From contig NC_091892.1 in the NCBI RefSeq assembly GCF_019399895.1, forward strand, positions 62,001-126,000: DNA of 64,000 nt, in the 5' to 3' direction. The stretch comes from Cardiocondyla obscurior (lineage: Eukaryota; Arthropoda; Insecta; Hymenoptera; Formicidae). Position numbers and translations under genes: made by a program. Shown in pieces: positions 1 through 12,899 of the stretch. Within the stretch, counting starts at the first letter, position 1. Every line of letters begins with the position of its first letter. The notes under the pieces are model-generated. The model saw only the letters and a program-made list of their open reading frames with translations. It did not search any database and was not told where the DNA came from.

Positions 1-339
1 TTTATTAAGCAAAGCAAAGATAACAAATAATTTTACAGTAATAGCAGCTGAAATACAAAAATTTATAAAAAAAAATTAATTAATTGCTGTAGCATATAAA
101 GACAATGGATTGTATAAATTAAAAAGTTTTTTAATACATAATGTATAAGGTGTTTATTTCTCCTCAGAGGTACACCGGGACTTTCGCTTCCCCAATTTTC
201 TGTTTACAATTTCATAAAATATATTTTCAAACTTCATTCTTATCTCTAAACTATTTCTACTTTTATAATCTTCTTTCTTCTCACAGCCGTTTCCTGAAAG
301 TAAAAACTTATATCTACGCCTTTTTCCTATTCTATTGCC
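1..339. other. AT-rich flank, no gene seen
   Basis: This AT-rich stretch has no convincing reading frame. It lies beyond the 3' end of the minus-strand non-LTR element. A short GA run at about 348-360 is close to where that element's homology fades. Confidence 0.5.
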
Positions 340-419
340 TACGCGTCGAGAGAGAGAGAGATCACACTTCCATTCATACTTTACATTGTTTTGCCTTAAT
401 TTTACCTTAAATTCTATCT

Positions 420-1379
420 TTGGACCCCCGCTTCCGACGCTTTTTCTTTCATACTTTCAGTCACTCCTATTTTTCTCCCTTGTTCTTTCCAAATTTTCCA
501 ACCAATCTATCCCCCTTCCTTCCTCCCAGAATTTCCCTCCACCATTTCCTCCCAACTAATCTCGTTTCCCCAATCTATACACTCCTCCCATATATGTTCC
601 CACGTTTCTTCCTTCTCCAAACATATTCTACATTTTCTTTTCTCCTCTTCTCCCAATATTTATATTTCTCTCATTTCCTCCCCTAATCTAAATTTTTGCC
701 ATTCTTTGCCATTTTTCTTCTTTCCATCCCAATTTCAAATATCCTGGTATCCCTTCCTCTTTCACTTTTTTATAATACTTATTAAATCTTGACTCTCTTT
801 TTTTTTCCATCTTTCCTTTGCCATTCATCCTTTTTTCACCAAATATTCCCCTTATTTCCCCTCTTCTTAAATCTTCCACCTCTTTCCCGACCACCCAAAA
901 TTTTCTGTTCTCTCTTTCTTTTTCCCATTTTCCCTTGCTTCTTCCCTCCCTTGCTCTTTCCTTCATTTCTTCCCAGCACCATTTTGCTAGAACACTCCTT
1001 TCCTTCTTCTAACCTTTTTCATATTTCCATGCTCTCATCCCTGCTCTACCTTTCAATTTATCCCTCTGTAGTTCTTCTCTCACCATATATCCTGGTACAT
1101 ATCTTCTTACTCCCAGCAACCATCTCAGGTATTTTTCCTGTAATATCTCCACCTCTTCTCTTTCCTTCCATCCCCATATTTCTACGCTGCAATTAATAAC
1201 CGACCATACCAGTTTATCAAATAGCCATATTCTTTTACTCCAATCTTTTCCAAATTTTCTTTTACCTATACTCCACACCTGCCCCATTATTCTTGCCGCC
1301 TTCACCTGTCCTTTACATGCTCTTTTCTGCTCTCCATTCCTCATAATTGTGTATCCCAAATACTTGAAACTTTTTACTT
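420..1379 (-). pseudogene. LINE ORF2, C-terminal part (broken)
   Basis: The open pieces 1009-1359 and 688-966 encode the thumb and post-RT region, with 'EIWGWKEREEVEILQEKYL' and 'VPGYMVREELQR'. Further downstream, around 560-640 on the minus strand, 'CRICLEKE' is followed by 'WEHIWEEC', giving a CxxC...HxxxxC pattern like the terminal zinc motif of many insect LINEs. Similar sequence lies in several frames, so decay is heavy. I infer this is the same element because order and base composition are continuous. Confidence 0.7.
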
Positions 1380-2427
1380 CCTCTATTTCTTCCCCTTTCC
1401 ATACCCATTTAGTTTTTTTCCATCTTCCTCCCCCTTTCTACACCTCATTATCTTTGTTTTCTTAACATTCACTTCCAATCCCTTTTCCTTTACATATTCT
1501 TCCATACTTTTAATCATTCCTTTCATGCCTGCCTCATTTTCTGCCAGTAGCGCAATGTCATCCGCATACGCCAGCGAGTAAACTCTCCAACATTCTTATA
1601 CCCCCATCCTCCTTTTTCTAATTCTTCATCTATGTCTGCCAACAAGAGCGTGAACAGTTAGGATAAGCGGACAACCCTGTCTTACTCCTTTTGTTGTCCA
1701 GAAACTTTTCCTCTTTATCCTTCACCTTTACTTTATTCACCGTTTCCTCTAATATTTCTTCACACCTTCTTATCAATCCCTCCCTTACCCCTCTTTTCTT
1801 CATTGTTTCACCAATTTTCTCCTGTCTACAGAGTCAAAAGCCGCCTTCATATCTATAAAACACAATTACCATTTTACCTTCCTTTCTTCTATCTTCTTAT
1901 TTATCAAATAATTTAACACATATATTTGATCCACTGTCCCCATGTCTCTTCTAAAACCGGCTTGACTCTGCGGTAATATTTCTTTTTCTTCTATTTCCTT
2001 TCTTATCTTTCTGCTAACACAGATGCATACTCTTTGTACGCAGTCTGTGTCAGCGTTATCCCTCTATACTCTTCTACTTTTCCCCTTTTCCTTTTTTAAG
2101 CACCGGAACTATCACACCTTCTCTCCATTCCTCCGGCATCCCTCCTCCATACCCAACGTTTCCCATAATTTCTTTACTTCCCCCTCCCCATTTCCATATT
2201 TCATTTTCTAACCCATCACTTCCTGCAGCTTTTCAACTTTCTTATTACATTTTCAAATTCCTCTCTATTTATATCTTCNTATCTTCCTCATTGTCTTCTA
2301 TTCTCTTTCCTCCTAATTCTTCTCTTACTCTCCATTCCACTCCTCCTAACATTTCCTTAAAATATCCGTCCCACTCTTCAATCTTTATTTTTCCTCCACT
2401 TCCTTCCTTTTTTTCTTCCTTTGTTTA
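1380..2427 (-). pseudogene. LINE ORF2, reverse transcriptase part (broken)
   Basis: This region has no long ORF but is recognisable by motif. On the minus strand 'FRRDMGTVDQIYVLNYL' lies around 1910-1960, 'FIDMKAAFDSV' around 1820-1860 and 'LAYADDIALL' around 1550-1575. The catalytic YADD codons are at 1557-1568. These are the palm-domain motifs of a non-LTR reverse transcriptase. Stops and frameshifts fall between them. The single n at 2279 lies in this part. Confidence 0.8.
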
Positions 2428-3695
2428 CTACTTTCCATACTTCTCCCTCTGTTCTAATCTTTTTCTATTTCTTTCTCCCATCTCACCTTTTCTTGCAATT
2501 TTTCTCCTCACATAGTTTTTATACTCTCTTTTCTTCTTTTTGTAATTCTCCTCACTCCCTTCCCCCTTCCTCCAATTTAACATTTCTTCTTTTACTTCAC
2601 CTTTTTTCTTTTTACAATCTTCATTCCACCATCTTTCTTTTGGTTTTTCCCCCTCCTCTTTTTTCATTTCCTTTTTAACTACTTTCTTTGTTTTCTCCAG
2701 TTCCTTACTAAAACTTCTCCAATTTTCCTCCGTATTGATTTCTTTCTCTCTTTTTTCTTTATATTTTTCCCTGAACATTTTCCTCTCCTTCTCACCCCAA
2801 GCCAGTCTCGTGCTCTTTTTTATACCATATTTGCATCTTCTCCTCTTTTCTCCCTCCCTTTTGATCGTCACTATTAACGGTAAGTGGTCTGAGTCCACTT
2901 CTTCCCCCACCTTCATTTCTACTATTTCTCCTTTTGATTCCACATTACTGATCACATAATCTATTACTGTTTTCCTCTTCCCCTACATATGTCCATTCAC
3001 CCTCTTCATCTCCTCTTGTACAACCATTAACTATTCCCCATCCTGCTTCTTCCAGAGCTTTACAAAATTTTTTCCTTTTCCTGTAATTTTTTGTCTTTTG
3101 TTTTCCTTTTCTCTCTTCCTTGTCTTCTTCTTCTTTTCCTCATCCCATAGCCCGCCCTCTTCTCCCGTCCTCACATTAAAGTCTCCTCCTATCAGATATC
3201 TCGTTCCTTCCTCTTTTTCATCCATCCAATTTCTCATGTTCTCTGTTATGTCTTCTAAATCCTCATTTACGTATACCCCTGCTATTTTCCACCATACCTT
3301 TCCACTTTTTATCTTTATTCCTATCATTTCTTTTCTATCTTTAAATTCTAATTCTTCCTCTCCTTCCAATTCCTCCTTCCATCCCATCACCATTCCCCCA
3401 TTGCCTCCCCTTCTTATTTTCTTTTCTGCCCCTTATTTATCCATTTATAGCCCTTTGGCAGTTTACTTCTTAACCCTTCCATTTTTTTTTCTTCCAACCA
3501 AGTTTCACACATATATATCACCTCCCATTTTTCCATGTTCTTCCAAAAATCTTCATCCTTGTTTTCTATTCCTGCCACATTCCAAAAAACTATTCTCACG
3601 TTTCTGTCTTTTACCTCCGCCTTTTCCTTTCCTTTCTCCTTTTTCTCCTTTCTTTTCTTTTTGTCTTTTATCTTTCCTTTTTCTATTTTCTTCAT
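2428..3695 (-). pseudogene. LINE ORF2, endonuclease part (broken)
   Basis: Three open pieces in different frames form an APE-like endonuclease. The piece at 3414-3695 starts with 'FWNVAGI' and holds 'CETWL', the usual Asn and Glu motifs. The piece at 3031-3393 has 'GGDFNVR' (bases 3169-3189). The piece at 2428-2955 has 'SDHLPL' (about 2875-2892), the terminal Asp-His motif. This enzyme nicks target DNA to prime reverse transcription. After the endonuclease comes a Lys/Glu-rich linker with 'RWWNEDC', typical of the region before the reverse transcriptase. Frameshifts separate the pieces, so it is inactive here. Confidence 0.8.
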
Positions 3696-3899
3696 CCTTT
3701 TCTTTTTCTCCTTCCTCCTCTTTTTTTCTCCACTTTTTTCAGCTCATTTCGTTCTCTTCTTCCGCCTCTTTTAAAAACTTGCATTTAGTCTATCTGCTAT
3801 CACCTTCTTTCTTTTATTCTTCTTTTCAAATTCTTTCGCACCATCCCATTTCTCAATTCTTCCTTCAGGTCATCCCATATCCACATTTCTTTATTTACC

Positions 3900-4760
3900 T
3901 ATCTTCTTGTACCCTATTTTTACCTGTTTCCTTCTCTTTTCAATTTATCCGCTTCTCTCTTTATGAGCCATTCCACTTTCCTTTCGTATTCTGTCAGATC
4001 GTCTCCTATCCATTCCGTCTTGTCTTTTAATTTTCCCTTACATCTTAATATTTCCAATTTTTCTTTAAAACTTTCCATCTTTACCCACACCATACTATAA
4101 CCTCCTTTATTTACTCCTCCTATCTTATTTACATCCTCTATCTTTGCTTTCACTCCTGTTGCTTCTATTATTTCTCCCACTTGTTCTTTCAGCGCCTTTT
4201 TTTCCTCACTTTTTATCTTTATACCTCTTATTATTAAATTGTTTTTCCTCCATTCTTTCTTTTCTCTTTCTTTTGCCATTTCCAGCATTCTCGTTCTTTC
4301 TTCTAAACTCAAAACCTTTCCTGTATTTCTTCCATTTCCAGTTTACCTCCCTCATATTTTTTCCTTTATTCTTTTTCCATCTCGTCCATTCTTTTCTCTA
4401 AAGTCTATCTTCTCTTTTTCCATATTATCTCAATTCTTCTATTTCTTTCCTTATTTGTACCTTTATTCCCTTACTTCCTCCATCTGCGCTTGAATCCTTG
4501 CAAATCCACTTCTCATTTCCTTTATTACCTCTTCAAAACCTTCCTTGATTCCCCCTTTGCACCCTCTCCTGTTGCTTTCACCGGTGATCTGTACACTTTC
4601 ACACTTTTCCTAAATCCTTCCAAGCCCTCTATTTCGCCTTTTTCTTCCTGCCTTTCCTTCCTTTTCTCTCCTTGCTTCCACGCTTCCAAAATTGGCATGC
4701 TGTTAGCCCTTTCTCTTCTTAACATCTCTACCTTTGCAGGCCTTCATTTCTTTTTGTTTT
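3900..4760 (-). pseudogene. LINE ORF1 remnant
   Basis: The longest open piece (3920-4312, 130 codons) is Lys/Glu-rich. It contains 'KNNLIIRGI', which resembles the first strand of the RNA-binding fold in insect LINE ORF1 proteins, and then a 'GGYSMVWVKM' segment. A second piece (4525-4725) lies upstream in another frame. ORF1 products bind the element RNA and carry it back to DNA. No CCHC knuckle could be seen, perhaps because the reading frame is broken. The position just 5' of the endonuclease supports the assignment. Confidence 0.65.
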
Positions 4761-4950
4761 CTCTTCTCCTTTTTCCTCTTTTCTTTCCTCATTTCCACTC
4801 TCCACATTTCCTTTTTCCTGTTCGCTCATTTTTCAATTTTCCTTATCTCTTTTCCTTGTCTTTGATACCTCCTCTCTCCTTTGCCCCCTTGCCTTCCTCT
4901 TTTCCTTTGTCTTACCCTGGTTTCCGTCACCGCCAACCTAACCTAAAATG

Positions 4951-5140
4951 AACTCTCTTTTTACCTTCCCAGTTTTCCTTTTATTCTTACCTTTGCTCTT
5001 TCCCTTCACTTGCCCTCCTTAAAACCCTTCCCTCTTTCCCTCAAACCAACCCTTTACCTCTGAAAAACTATTTTACTCCCCCAGTTTTTCTACATGCACT
5101 CGCTCAGACACACAACCGTTCGCTCTGCTATCGGAAACGA
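4951..5140. other. Spacer between LINE and F-box unit
   Basis: There is no gene here. Two TTAGG-like pentamers (minus strand, 4936-4947) lie at the LINE 5' edge but do not form an array. Confidence 0.4.
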
Positions 5141-5810
5141 AAGTCCATAGATGTGGTAGTAACGAATGTAATAATTATTTTTGGTAAAACAAGAAAATGT
5201 ACAAAGAAAAACTTTATTACATTTACAAGATCGTTATTGAATTAGAAGTACATAATAATGTTAAGAAAAGTGCGAAATATTTTAATATTTTATTCTTTAA
5301 TGTTATATTCGAAGACTAATCTTACTTAGATTATTCGTTTTTGATTTATTGCGTTTCTTGTTCCCGGTTTGTGTTTTTGTATGTCGGCGAGTCCATTCCG
5401 GTTTTTCTCTGCTAACACTACCGTTTTGTCCATTCGCGACAAACGTTTTACTTTCAAAAACCTCACCACCGTTGGACCTGTAAAGTTGCCTCCTGGTCTT
5501 AGTAAGCTGCAACTGACGTCTCCGTTTTCGCTCGTATTCGGATCTCGCCCTCCATGTCTTGCTGACCCTGGAAATAATCCCAAGAGTTTTGCTATCCAAC
5601 AATGCAAATATCATACCAGCAACTTCGACGGGCAAACGTTTAATCATATCCAGCATATTTTCGATGCCGTCGACGTATGTCATAATCCAGCTGAAAGCTT
5701 CCATCGCGTTTGACCTCTCAGAGTGACTGGTCGAGAAAGAATGCCAGAGAGACTCCAGACCTCGTTTGATATAGGTGGTGCGATAGGAATAACCTTCCGT
5801 AATTGGTTCA
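5141..5810 (-). repeat. Solo partial copy of the 1.24-kb F-box unit
   Basis: The sequence matches the array unit from 'catagatgtggtag' to 'gtaattggtt'. It ends exactly at the phase where the large array begins on its left side (28103 starts 'aagaaataac', the next bases of the unit). It is about 23 kb from the array and carries the same ORF on the minus strand. Confidence 0.9.
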
Positions 5811-5836
5811 AGAGGCACGGTAGTGCCTCGCGCCAA
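5303..5836 (-). CDS. F-box-like protein, solo copy with extended N-terminus
   Basis: This 177-codon frame contains the same 133-residue protein as the array plus 44 upstream residues. The extra start codon comes from flanking sequence that replaces the unit's own upstream stop. The F-box signature is the segment from 'IKRLPVEVAGMIF' to 'RVSKTWRARSE': LPxE, a hydrophobic helix, then V-K-W. F-box proteins normally dock substrates onto SKP1-CUL1 ubiquitin ligases. No substrate-binding repeat is visible; the remainder is a short basic tail ('GNKKRNKSKTN'). It differs from the array consensus by V90A (array numbering). The shorter start, shared with all array copies, is more likely ancestral. Expression is unproven. 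Confidence 0.55.
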   Translation of the reverse strand: MARGTTVPLEPITEGYSYRTTYIKRGLESLWHSFSTSHSERSNAMEAFSWIMTYVDGIENMLDMIKRLPVEVAGMIFALLDSKTLGIISRVSKTWRARSEYERKRRRQLQLTKTRRQLYRSNGGEVFESKTFVANGQNGSVSREKPEWTRRHTKTQTGNKKRNKSKTNNLSKISLRI

Positions 5837-5865
5837 GTATAGGCGCAGCGAGGCACTATCGTGCC
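5814..5865. repeat. 52-bp hairpin at the end of the solo F-box unit
   Basis: An 18-bp arm (5814-5831, starting GGCACGGTAG) pairs with 5848-5865 with one mismatch. Inside it, GCGCC and GGCGC flank the loop AAGTATA. A near-identical core, GCGCCAAGTATA, recurs at 25333-25344, abutting the left end of the large palindrome. Confidence 0.85.
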
Positions 5866-6421
5866 TCTATTACGCGAGACGACGTTTTGAGAAATCCGTA
5901 GATTACCGGATCTCAATAACGGCTCAACCAATCGCTTTCTTAATAGGCATATTGCATTGATTATGGTCGACTTATATAATAAAAGTCTTTTTATTATTTC
6001 GCTGCGTGGTCTATAATTAAAGATATCGCGATTATAATTTTGGTTACAAGAGTAAAATTATTAAGATTCTCCGTCGTCATTTTTACGTCTCAAAAAATGT
6101 CCCTTTCGTTTTCGCGTCGCTAGATGGTGCGGATTGATTTATCGACAGTTTGATAATATTATCGACTTTGTTGATTGACGTGTGAGGTTAGTGATCCGCA
6201 GTGATCCGTTAATTAAGGTAAGTGTGACTAATATTATTTAAATGTTATTTATAGTATATATATTATATTATATTAAATATAATTTAAATGTTATTATTAA
6301 TAATCTTGTATTTCAGAGATGGCTCAAATTCTTAAAGAAGGTAAAAATTAATGGTTAAATAGCGAGGTAATTATCAAAAATTTGTTTGTCAAATCTGTAA
6401 CAAAATATATTTTATGATTAG
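5866..6421 (+). other. Exon-like remnants upstream of the MASK fragment
   Basis: There is no long frame. Possible splice signals are a donor 'gtaagtg' at about 6219 and an acceptor 'atttcag' ending at about 6317. The latter is followed by a short frame starting ATGGCTCAAATT and then 'gtaaaa'. These could be relics of a spliced gene, but no protein identity is seen. Confidence 0.3.
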
Positions 6422-7071
6422 GTTTCTTGTCTGATGGCTGCGTTTCGAAAAGGTCATATTAAGGTATTGAAATGGATAGATGGTAAATCACGTAACGCAA
6501 TTTCCAAGTGATCAAGAAATGACAAGATCTTGATAGCGTTACCAGTGCAGGATCGGTATCAACAACTTCGATTACAACCACTAGGACATCCACTAATATT
6601 AATTCCGATTGAAAATTGAAAGGTCAATTAGTTTTTGAAACTTCCTTGAGGCATCCTGCTGATAGAGAAGATTTTGAAGCGACTGGTAATGAAACTTATG
6701 TTCCTGGCTAAGGAAAAAAGTCTTATAATAATCAATACGATGGAGATACTTTAAACACATCATCGAAAACGAGTAATACCAGCCCCAAACAAAGTGGAAA
6801 GCGTGAAGAAGGATGGAAAGAAGTTGTACGAATGTAAGATACATGTTCTTGAAAAAAGTTTTTCAATTAATAATATTTACGGCTATCTAATGTAATTGTG
6901 GTTTACAGGGGACAGTCTGATGATTCGGGAAGATTTATGAATTCACGGTTTCGTTCTAAAAAAGTGTCCGTTCCCACAAATGCTATCAGCCGAGTAATAG
7001 GCAGAGGTGGCAGTCATATAAATGCTATTCGTGGTGCTACGGGTGCGTACATCGAAGTAGAAAATTGGTAA
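6422..7071 (+). pseudogene. MASK/ANKHD1-like pseudogene fragment (ankyrin end to KH domain)
   Basis: MASK is a large ankyrin-repeat and KH-domain protein of animal signalling. Three pieces are recognisable. 'LMAAFRKGHIKVLKWI' (from 6422) is the last ankyrin repeat. 'VNHVTQFPSDQEMTR' (from 6483, another frame) follows it directly in MASK. 'KREEGWKEVVR' (ending 6831) plus 'SKKVSVPTNAISRVIGRGG' (from 6955) is the linker and KH domain with its GRGG loop. Frameshifts, several stops and a 120-bp insertion (6832-6951) break the coding line. Inside that insertion, GTAAGA...TTTACAG (6834-6908) looks like a small intron. The frame stops at 7069-7071, so the KH domain is incomplete. Confidence 0.8.
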
Positions 7072-7129
7072 CATATATAGCATCATTTTTATAGGCAAAT
7101 TCTCAAATAAAAAATTTACTGAAAAATTA

Positions 7130-8241
7130 AGCAATTCGAAGAAACGGATAAAACTGCAAAGGTAATGTTTTTAAATAATTACAATTTATTGTTATATTAA
7201 GATTGTAAAGAAATGTGACAATTAAAAATACTTTATTCCAGAATTTCACTTTGTTATTAGAACAAGAACGAATTCAGTGGAAATCTTTGGAAAATAAACT
7301 TACGAAACAGATTGAAGAGAAAAAAAAAACGATGTAAAGCTGAAGATTGAGTTTAATTAATGCAATTCTTTATGGAATAATTTCATAATTTGCTCAGGCA
7401 GGCCTGATAAATAATCGTGATTGTTGTGGAATTGTAACAGAGAATTTTAATTTATGTATAATTTATTTGATTATCTAATTATTGTGTAAATAATGTTTGC
7501 TTTCTCCGTTTCGTAAAGCTCTAGCTTTATTTTATGCATCGGTTGTAATCTCACAAAATTAGTGTTTTCCTTTTACATTTTTCTCCTACTATTATCATAT
7601 TTGCACATGTGACTATATCGTGATAAGATAAAACAAAGCGAGAAAATGAAATTATTTCATACATGTGTTTTGCAAATAAAGATCTATTCAAAAGAGAGAT
7701 TTTATAGTAAGAAAAATAAACTTATTAATATTAATATTTATGGAATAGATTTTATAAATAAAAGTTTCTTTATAAGTAAATCTATTAGCATTTTTCCAGT
7801 AGAGCTGATGATCAATACTTATGACAAATAATAATCTTAATTATATTATTATGATTTTATTTAAGCTTTCACATATTCTTTTTATATTGCTGATTGTAAA
7901 ATAATGTTTTTAGGATTGCTGGCCAAGACGAGATTATTGGAACAGCAACAAAAAACTATAGAAAAGATTAAAGCAGAAGAAAAATAAAGAAATAGAGGAG
8001 GTAAAACAAATTTCCTCCAAAAAAATTGAAGAAGAAACTGAACAAATAATGAAGCATGCTTAGAAACTGATCAATAAAGCTGAAACTGATAAACAAGGTG
8101 CACTAATAGCATATTGTACCGAGAGTACAGAGCAGGTGAAAAAAACGATTATCGAATGCGATGCTAAAGTCTTTGTGAAAGTTTTTAAACATTCAAACAC
8201 ATTCATACTTTTACAATATTAATTTATGTAATTTATTCTGT

Positions 8242-8302
<61 letters not shown>

Positions 8303-8735
8303 AAATCTATATTTTGTTTATTACTTTTCTCTATACGTTTCTAATTTATTCAACTTATACGTACTCTTTGTGATACTTGAAAAAATTTTGGGTTTAAAAA
8401 AATATAAATAATATGTTAGAATAAAATGTGTTTCAGGTCAACGCTATGGTCGAAGAAGTGCGAAATACCGTGGAAAAGAAGATACGGCTTGCTAACGACA
8501 GATATAAAACGTGTTTGGTTCGTATAGAGGTAGAGCGGGTTGCATTAGATGAAAAGCTTGCACAAAGAATTATTATCATAATTTGTGACTTTCAGACGAG
8601 TTTTAGTTAAAGTTTACAACTCGAATTGGATAAAACAGAAAGCGAATTAGCGAAAAAAATAAAATTGAAAACTTTAAAAGATCACATTAGAGCAGAAGCA
8701 GCTGAAATGGTTAGTAAGAAAAAGGATTTGATAAT
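7130..8735 (+). pseudogene. Fragments of an unidentified coiled-coil gene
   Basis: Short exon-like blocks encode charged, heptad-like peptides. They include 'LLLEQERIQWKSLENKL' (about 7250-7310), 'LLAKTRLLEQQQKTIEKI' (from about 7917), 'KQISSKKIEEETEQIM' (about 8005-8055), 'VEEVRNTVEKKIRLANDRY' (8446-8505) and 'LQLELDKTESELAKKIKL' (8613-8670). AT-rich intron-like DNA and a TA microsatellite separate them. Stops interrupt several blocks. The order looks like one decayed, spliced coiled-coil protein gene, but I cannot name it. It follows the MASK piece and precedes the SPT16 piece, so the locus is a mosaic. Confidence 0.5.
8244..8299. repeat. (TA)n microsatellite
   Basis: About 28 uninterrupted TA dinucleotides lie in the intron-like DNA between coiled-coil blocks. 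Confidence 0.95.
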
Positions 8736-8821
8736 ATAAAATCAATCTTTGAGACAAAGATCGAAAAATAAATAGAATTTTTAATCTTTTGAAGTGTCCA
8801 GGCGCTTGCGGCGACTCGATA

Positions 8822-9196
8822 CTAATAATCGGTAAGCTCGCGAGAGAGAGAACAAATAAAGACAATTTGCAAGGTAAAATAGCGAAGACTAATTTAGCTT
8901 AACGTGCTCCGTGCAGGAGCTTGAATTTACATATTTGTATTTTTAGCATGCTGTTCGGAAAAAAGAAACATGTAGATGTGCAGTTTTATACTGAAGTCGG
9001 CGAAATTACTACAGATTTATGTAGGTAAACATCAACACATGCATGATCGCGACGATCTCGCAGCTGAACAATCGGAACGAGAACTAAGACATAAATTAAA
9101 AACTGCTTTTAAAATACTAATAATAATCGGTAAGCTCGCGAGAGAGAGAACAAATAAACACAATTTGCAAGGTAAAATAACGAAGACTAATTTAGA
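8822..9196 (+). repeat. 77-bp direct repeats flanking the SPT16 fragment
   Basis: Copy A (8822-8898) and copy B (about 9118-9196) share 'atcggtaagctcgcgagaga' and continue nearly identical through 'aagactaattta', with about two substitutions. Both read as 'GKLARERTNK.NLQGKI'. The SPT16-like fragment lies between them, as if it entered through a local duplication. Confidence 0.85.
8948..9113 (+). pseudogene. SPT16 (FACT subunit, dre4/SUPT16H) fragment
   Basis: SPT16 is the large subunit of the FACT histone chaperone. 'VDVQFYTEVGEITTDL' (frame from 8948) followed by 'KHQHMHDRDDLAAEQSERE' and 'LRHKLKTAFK' (another frame, to 9113) matches a highly conserved stretch of the SPT16 middle domain. 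A 4-bp insertion (tgta) near 9017 shifts the frame after 'TTDL', so the fragment is dead. Only about 55 residues are present. It is bracketed by 77-bp direct repeats, and no other part of the gene was found nearby. Confidence 0.85.
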
Positions 9197-9203
9197 AGTA
9201 TAA

Positions 9204-9780
9204 ATCCTTAAAAATATAATTAGGAAAAGGAATCAGTTATGTAATAATTTATTAACTACTGTGAAGAAGAAATATATTATAGTAGAAAATTAGTTTTCTC
9301 ATATACATAAATGATATTAACTCCTTTAGAAATGAGAACTGTCGAGGACTGTCGTAGTAGAACCACGTACGCTCAAATTGGATAACTTTAATTACGTATC
9401 GTTGTCTGCAGGAGAAAGTTAATCGAAACTTTTCACAAGTAATTATACAAGATTATGCATCAAGTACTAAGACTAATTTTTAGCATTAATTTGAAATTAA
9501 ACATAATGTCCATAATCATAAAAATATTTGAAATTTCTTTACGAATCGGCTGAGTCTTATCTTACATTTTCTTTTACGAATCGTAACATTTTGAAATTTC
9601 GTATTTCGTAAGAACTAAAATTTATTTGCGGACAAATATTAGAAAGTAATGGTAACACTATTTTAAAACTATAAGATCTTTTAAGAACATTCAAATAACG
9701 CTCTGATCTTTTCGTAATCGGATGTAATACTCTCTTCGACTGACTCTAATTCAAAATTCAACGGAAAATCCCGCAAAAGC
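9204..9780. other. Intergenic, no gene seen
   Basis: AT-rich sequence without convincing coding or repeat structure. It may include the 3' UTR of the small minus-strand gene, whose last exon would start near 9846. Confidence 0.4.
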
Positions 9781-9949
9781 GATGTACATCAGATGCTTAC
9801 GGCGTTGTGCTGTTTAGCTTCGTCGCCGACATTGATTTGTGTTAACCTGCAATAAAATGTTATATTAGATTAAAAATATTTATACAATGCATAATTAAAA
9901 AAAATGTCTAATTAAATTAATAATATTTTGTTTTCTTACCTATCAATGT

Positions 9950-12850
<2,901 letters not shown>

Positions 12851-12899
12851 TTTGCTCTAATAATGTCGATAGCAGAAGTTGGAGGGAAAGATATAAAAG

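Larger units (their letters stand above)
340..4950 (-). mobile_element. Decayed APE-type non-LTR retrotransposon (LINE)
   Basis: Read on the minus strand, the parts appear in normal LINE order: an ORF1 remnant, an apurinic endonuclease, a reverse transcriptase, then a C-terminal region with a Cys-rich motif. The coding strand is extremely purine-rich, so the plus strand looks like an endless pyrimidine run. The frames are broken by many frameshifts and stops, so this copy cannot be autonomous. There is one ambiguous base (n) at 2279. No clear poly(A) tail or target duplication was found, so both ends are approximate. The I/Jockey/R1 supergroup is plausible from the domain order, but the clade is not assigned. 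Confidence 0.85.

Noticed and set aside
2279..2279. Ambiguous base n
   Set aside because: A sequencing or assembly gap of one base inside a dead LINE; no biological meaning.
4933..4947. Telomere-like TTAGG units
   Set aside because: Only two pentamers; no array.
141..4951. Many plus-strand Ser/Phe/Leu/Pro-rich frames
   Set aside because: They are antisense shadows of the purine-rich minus-strand LINE.
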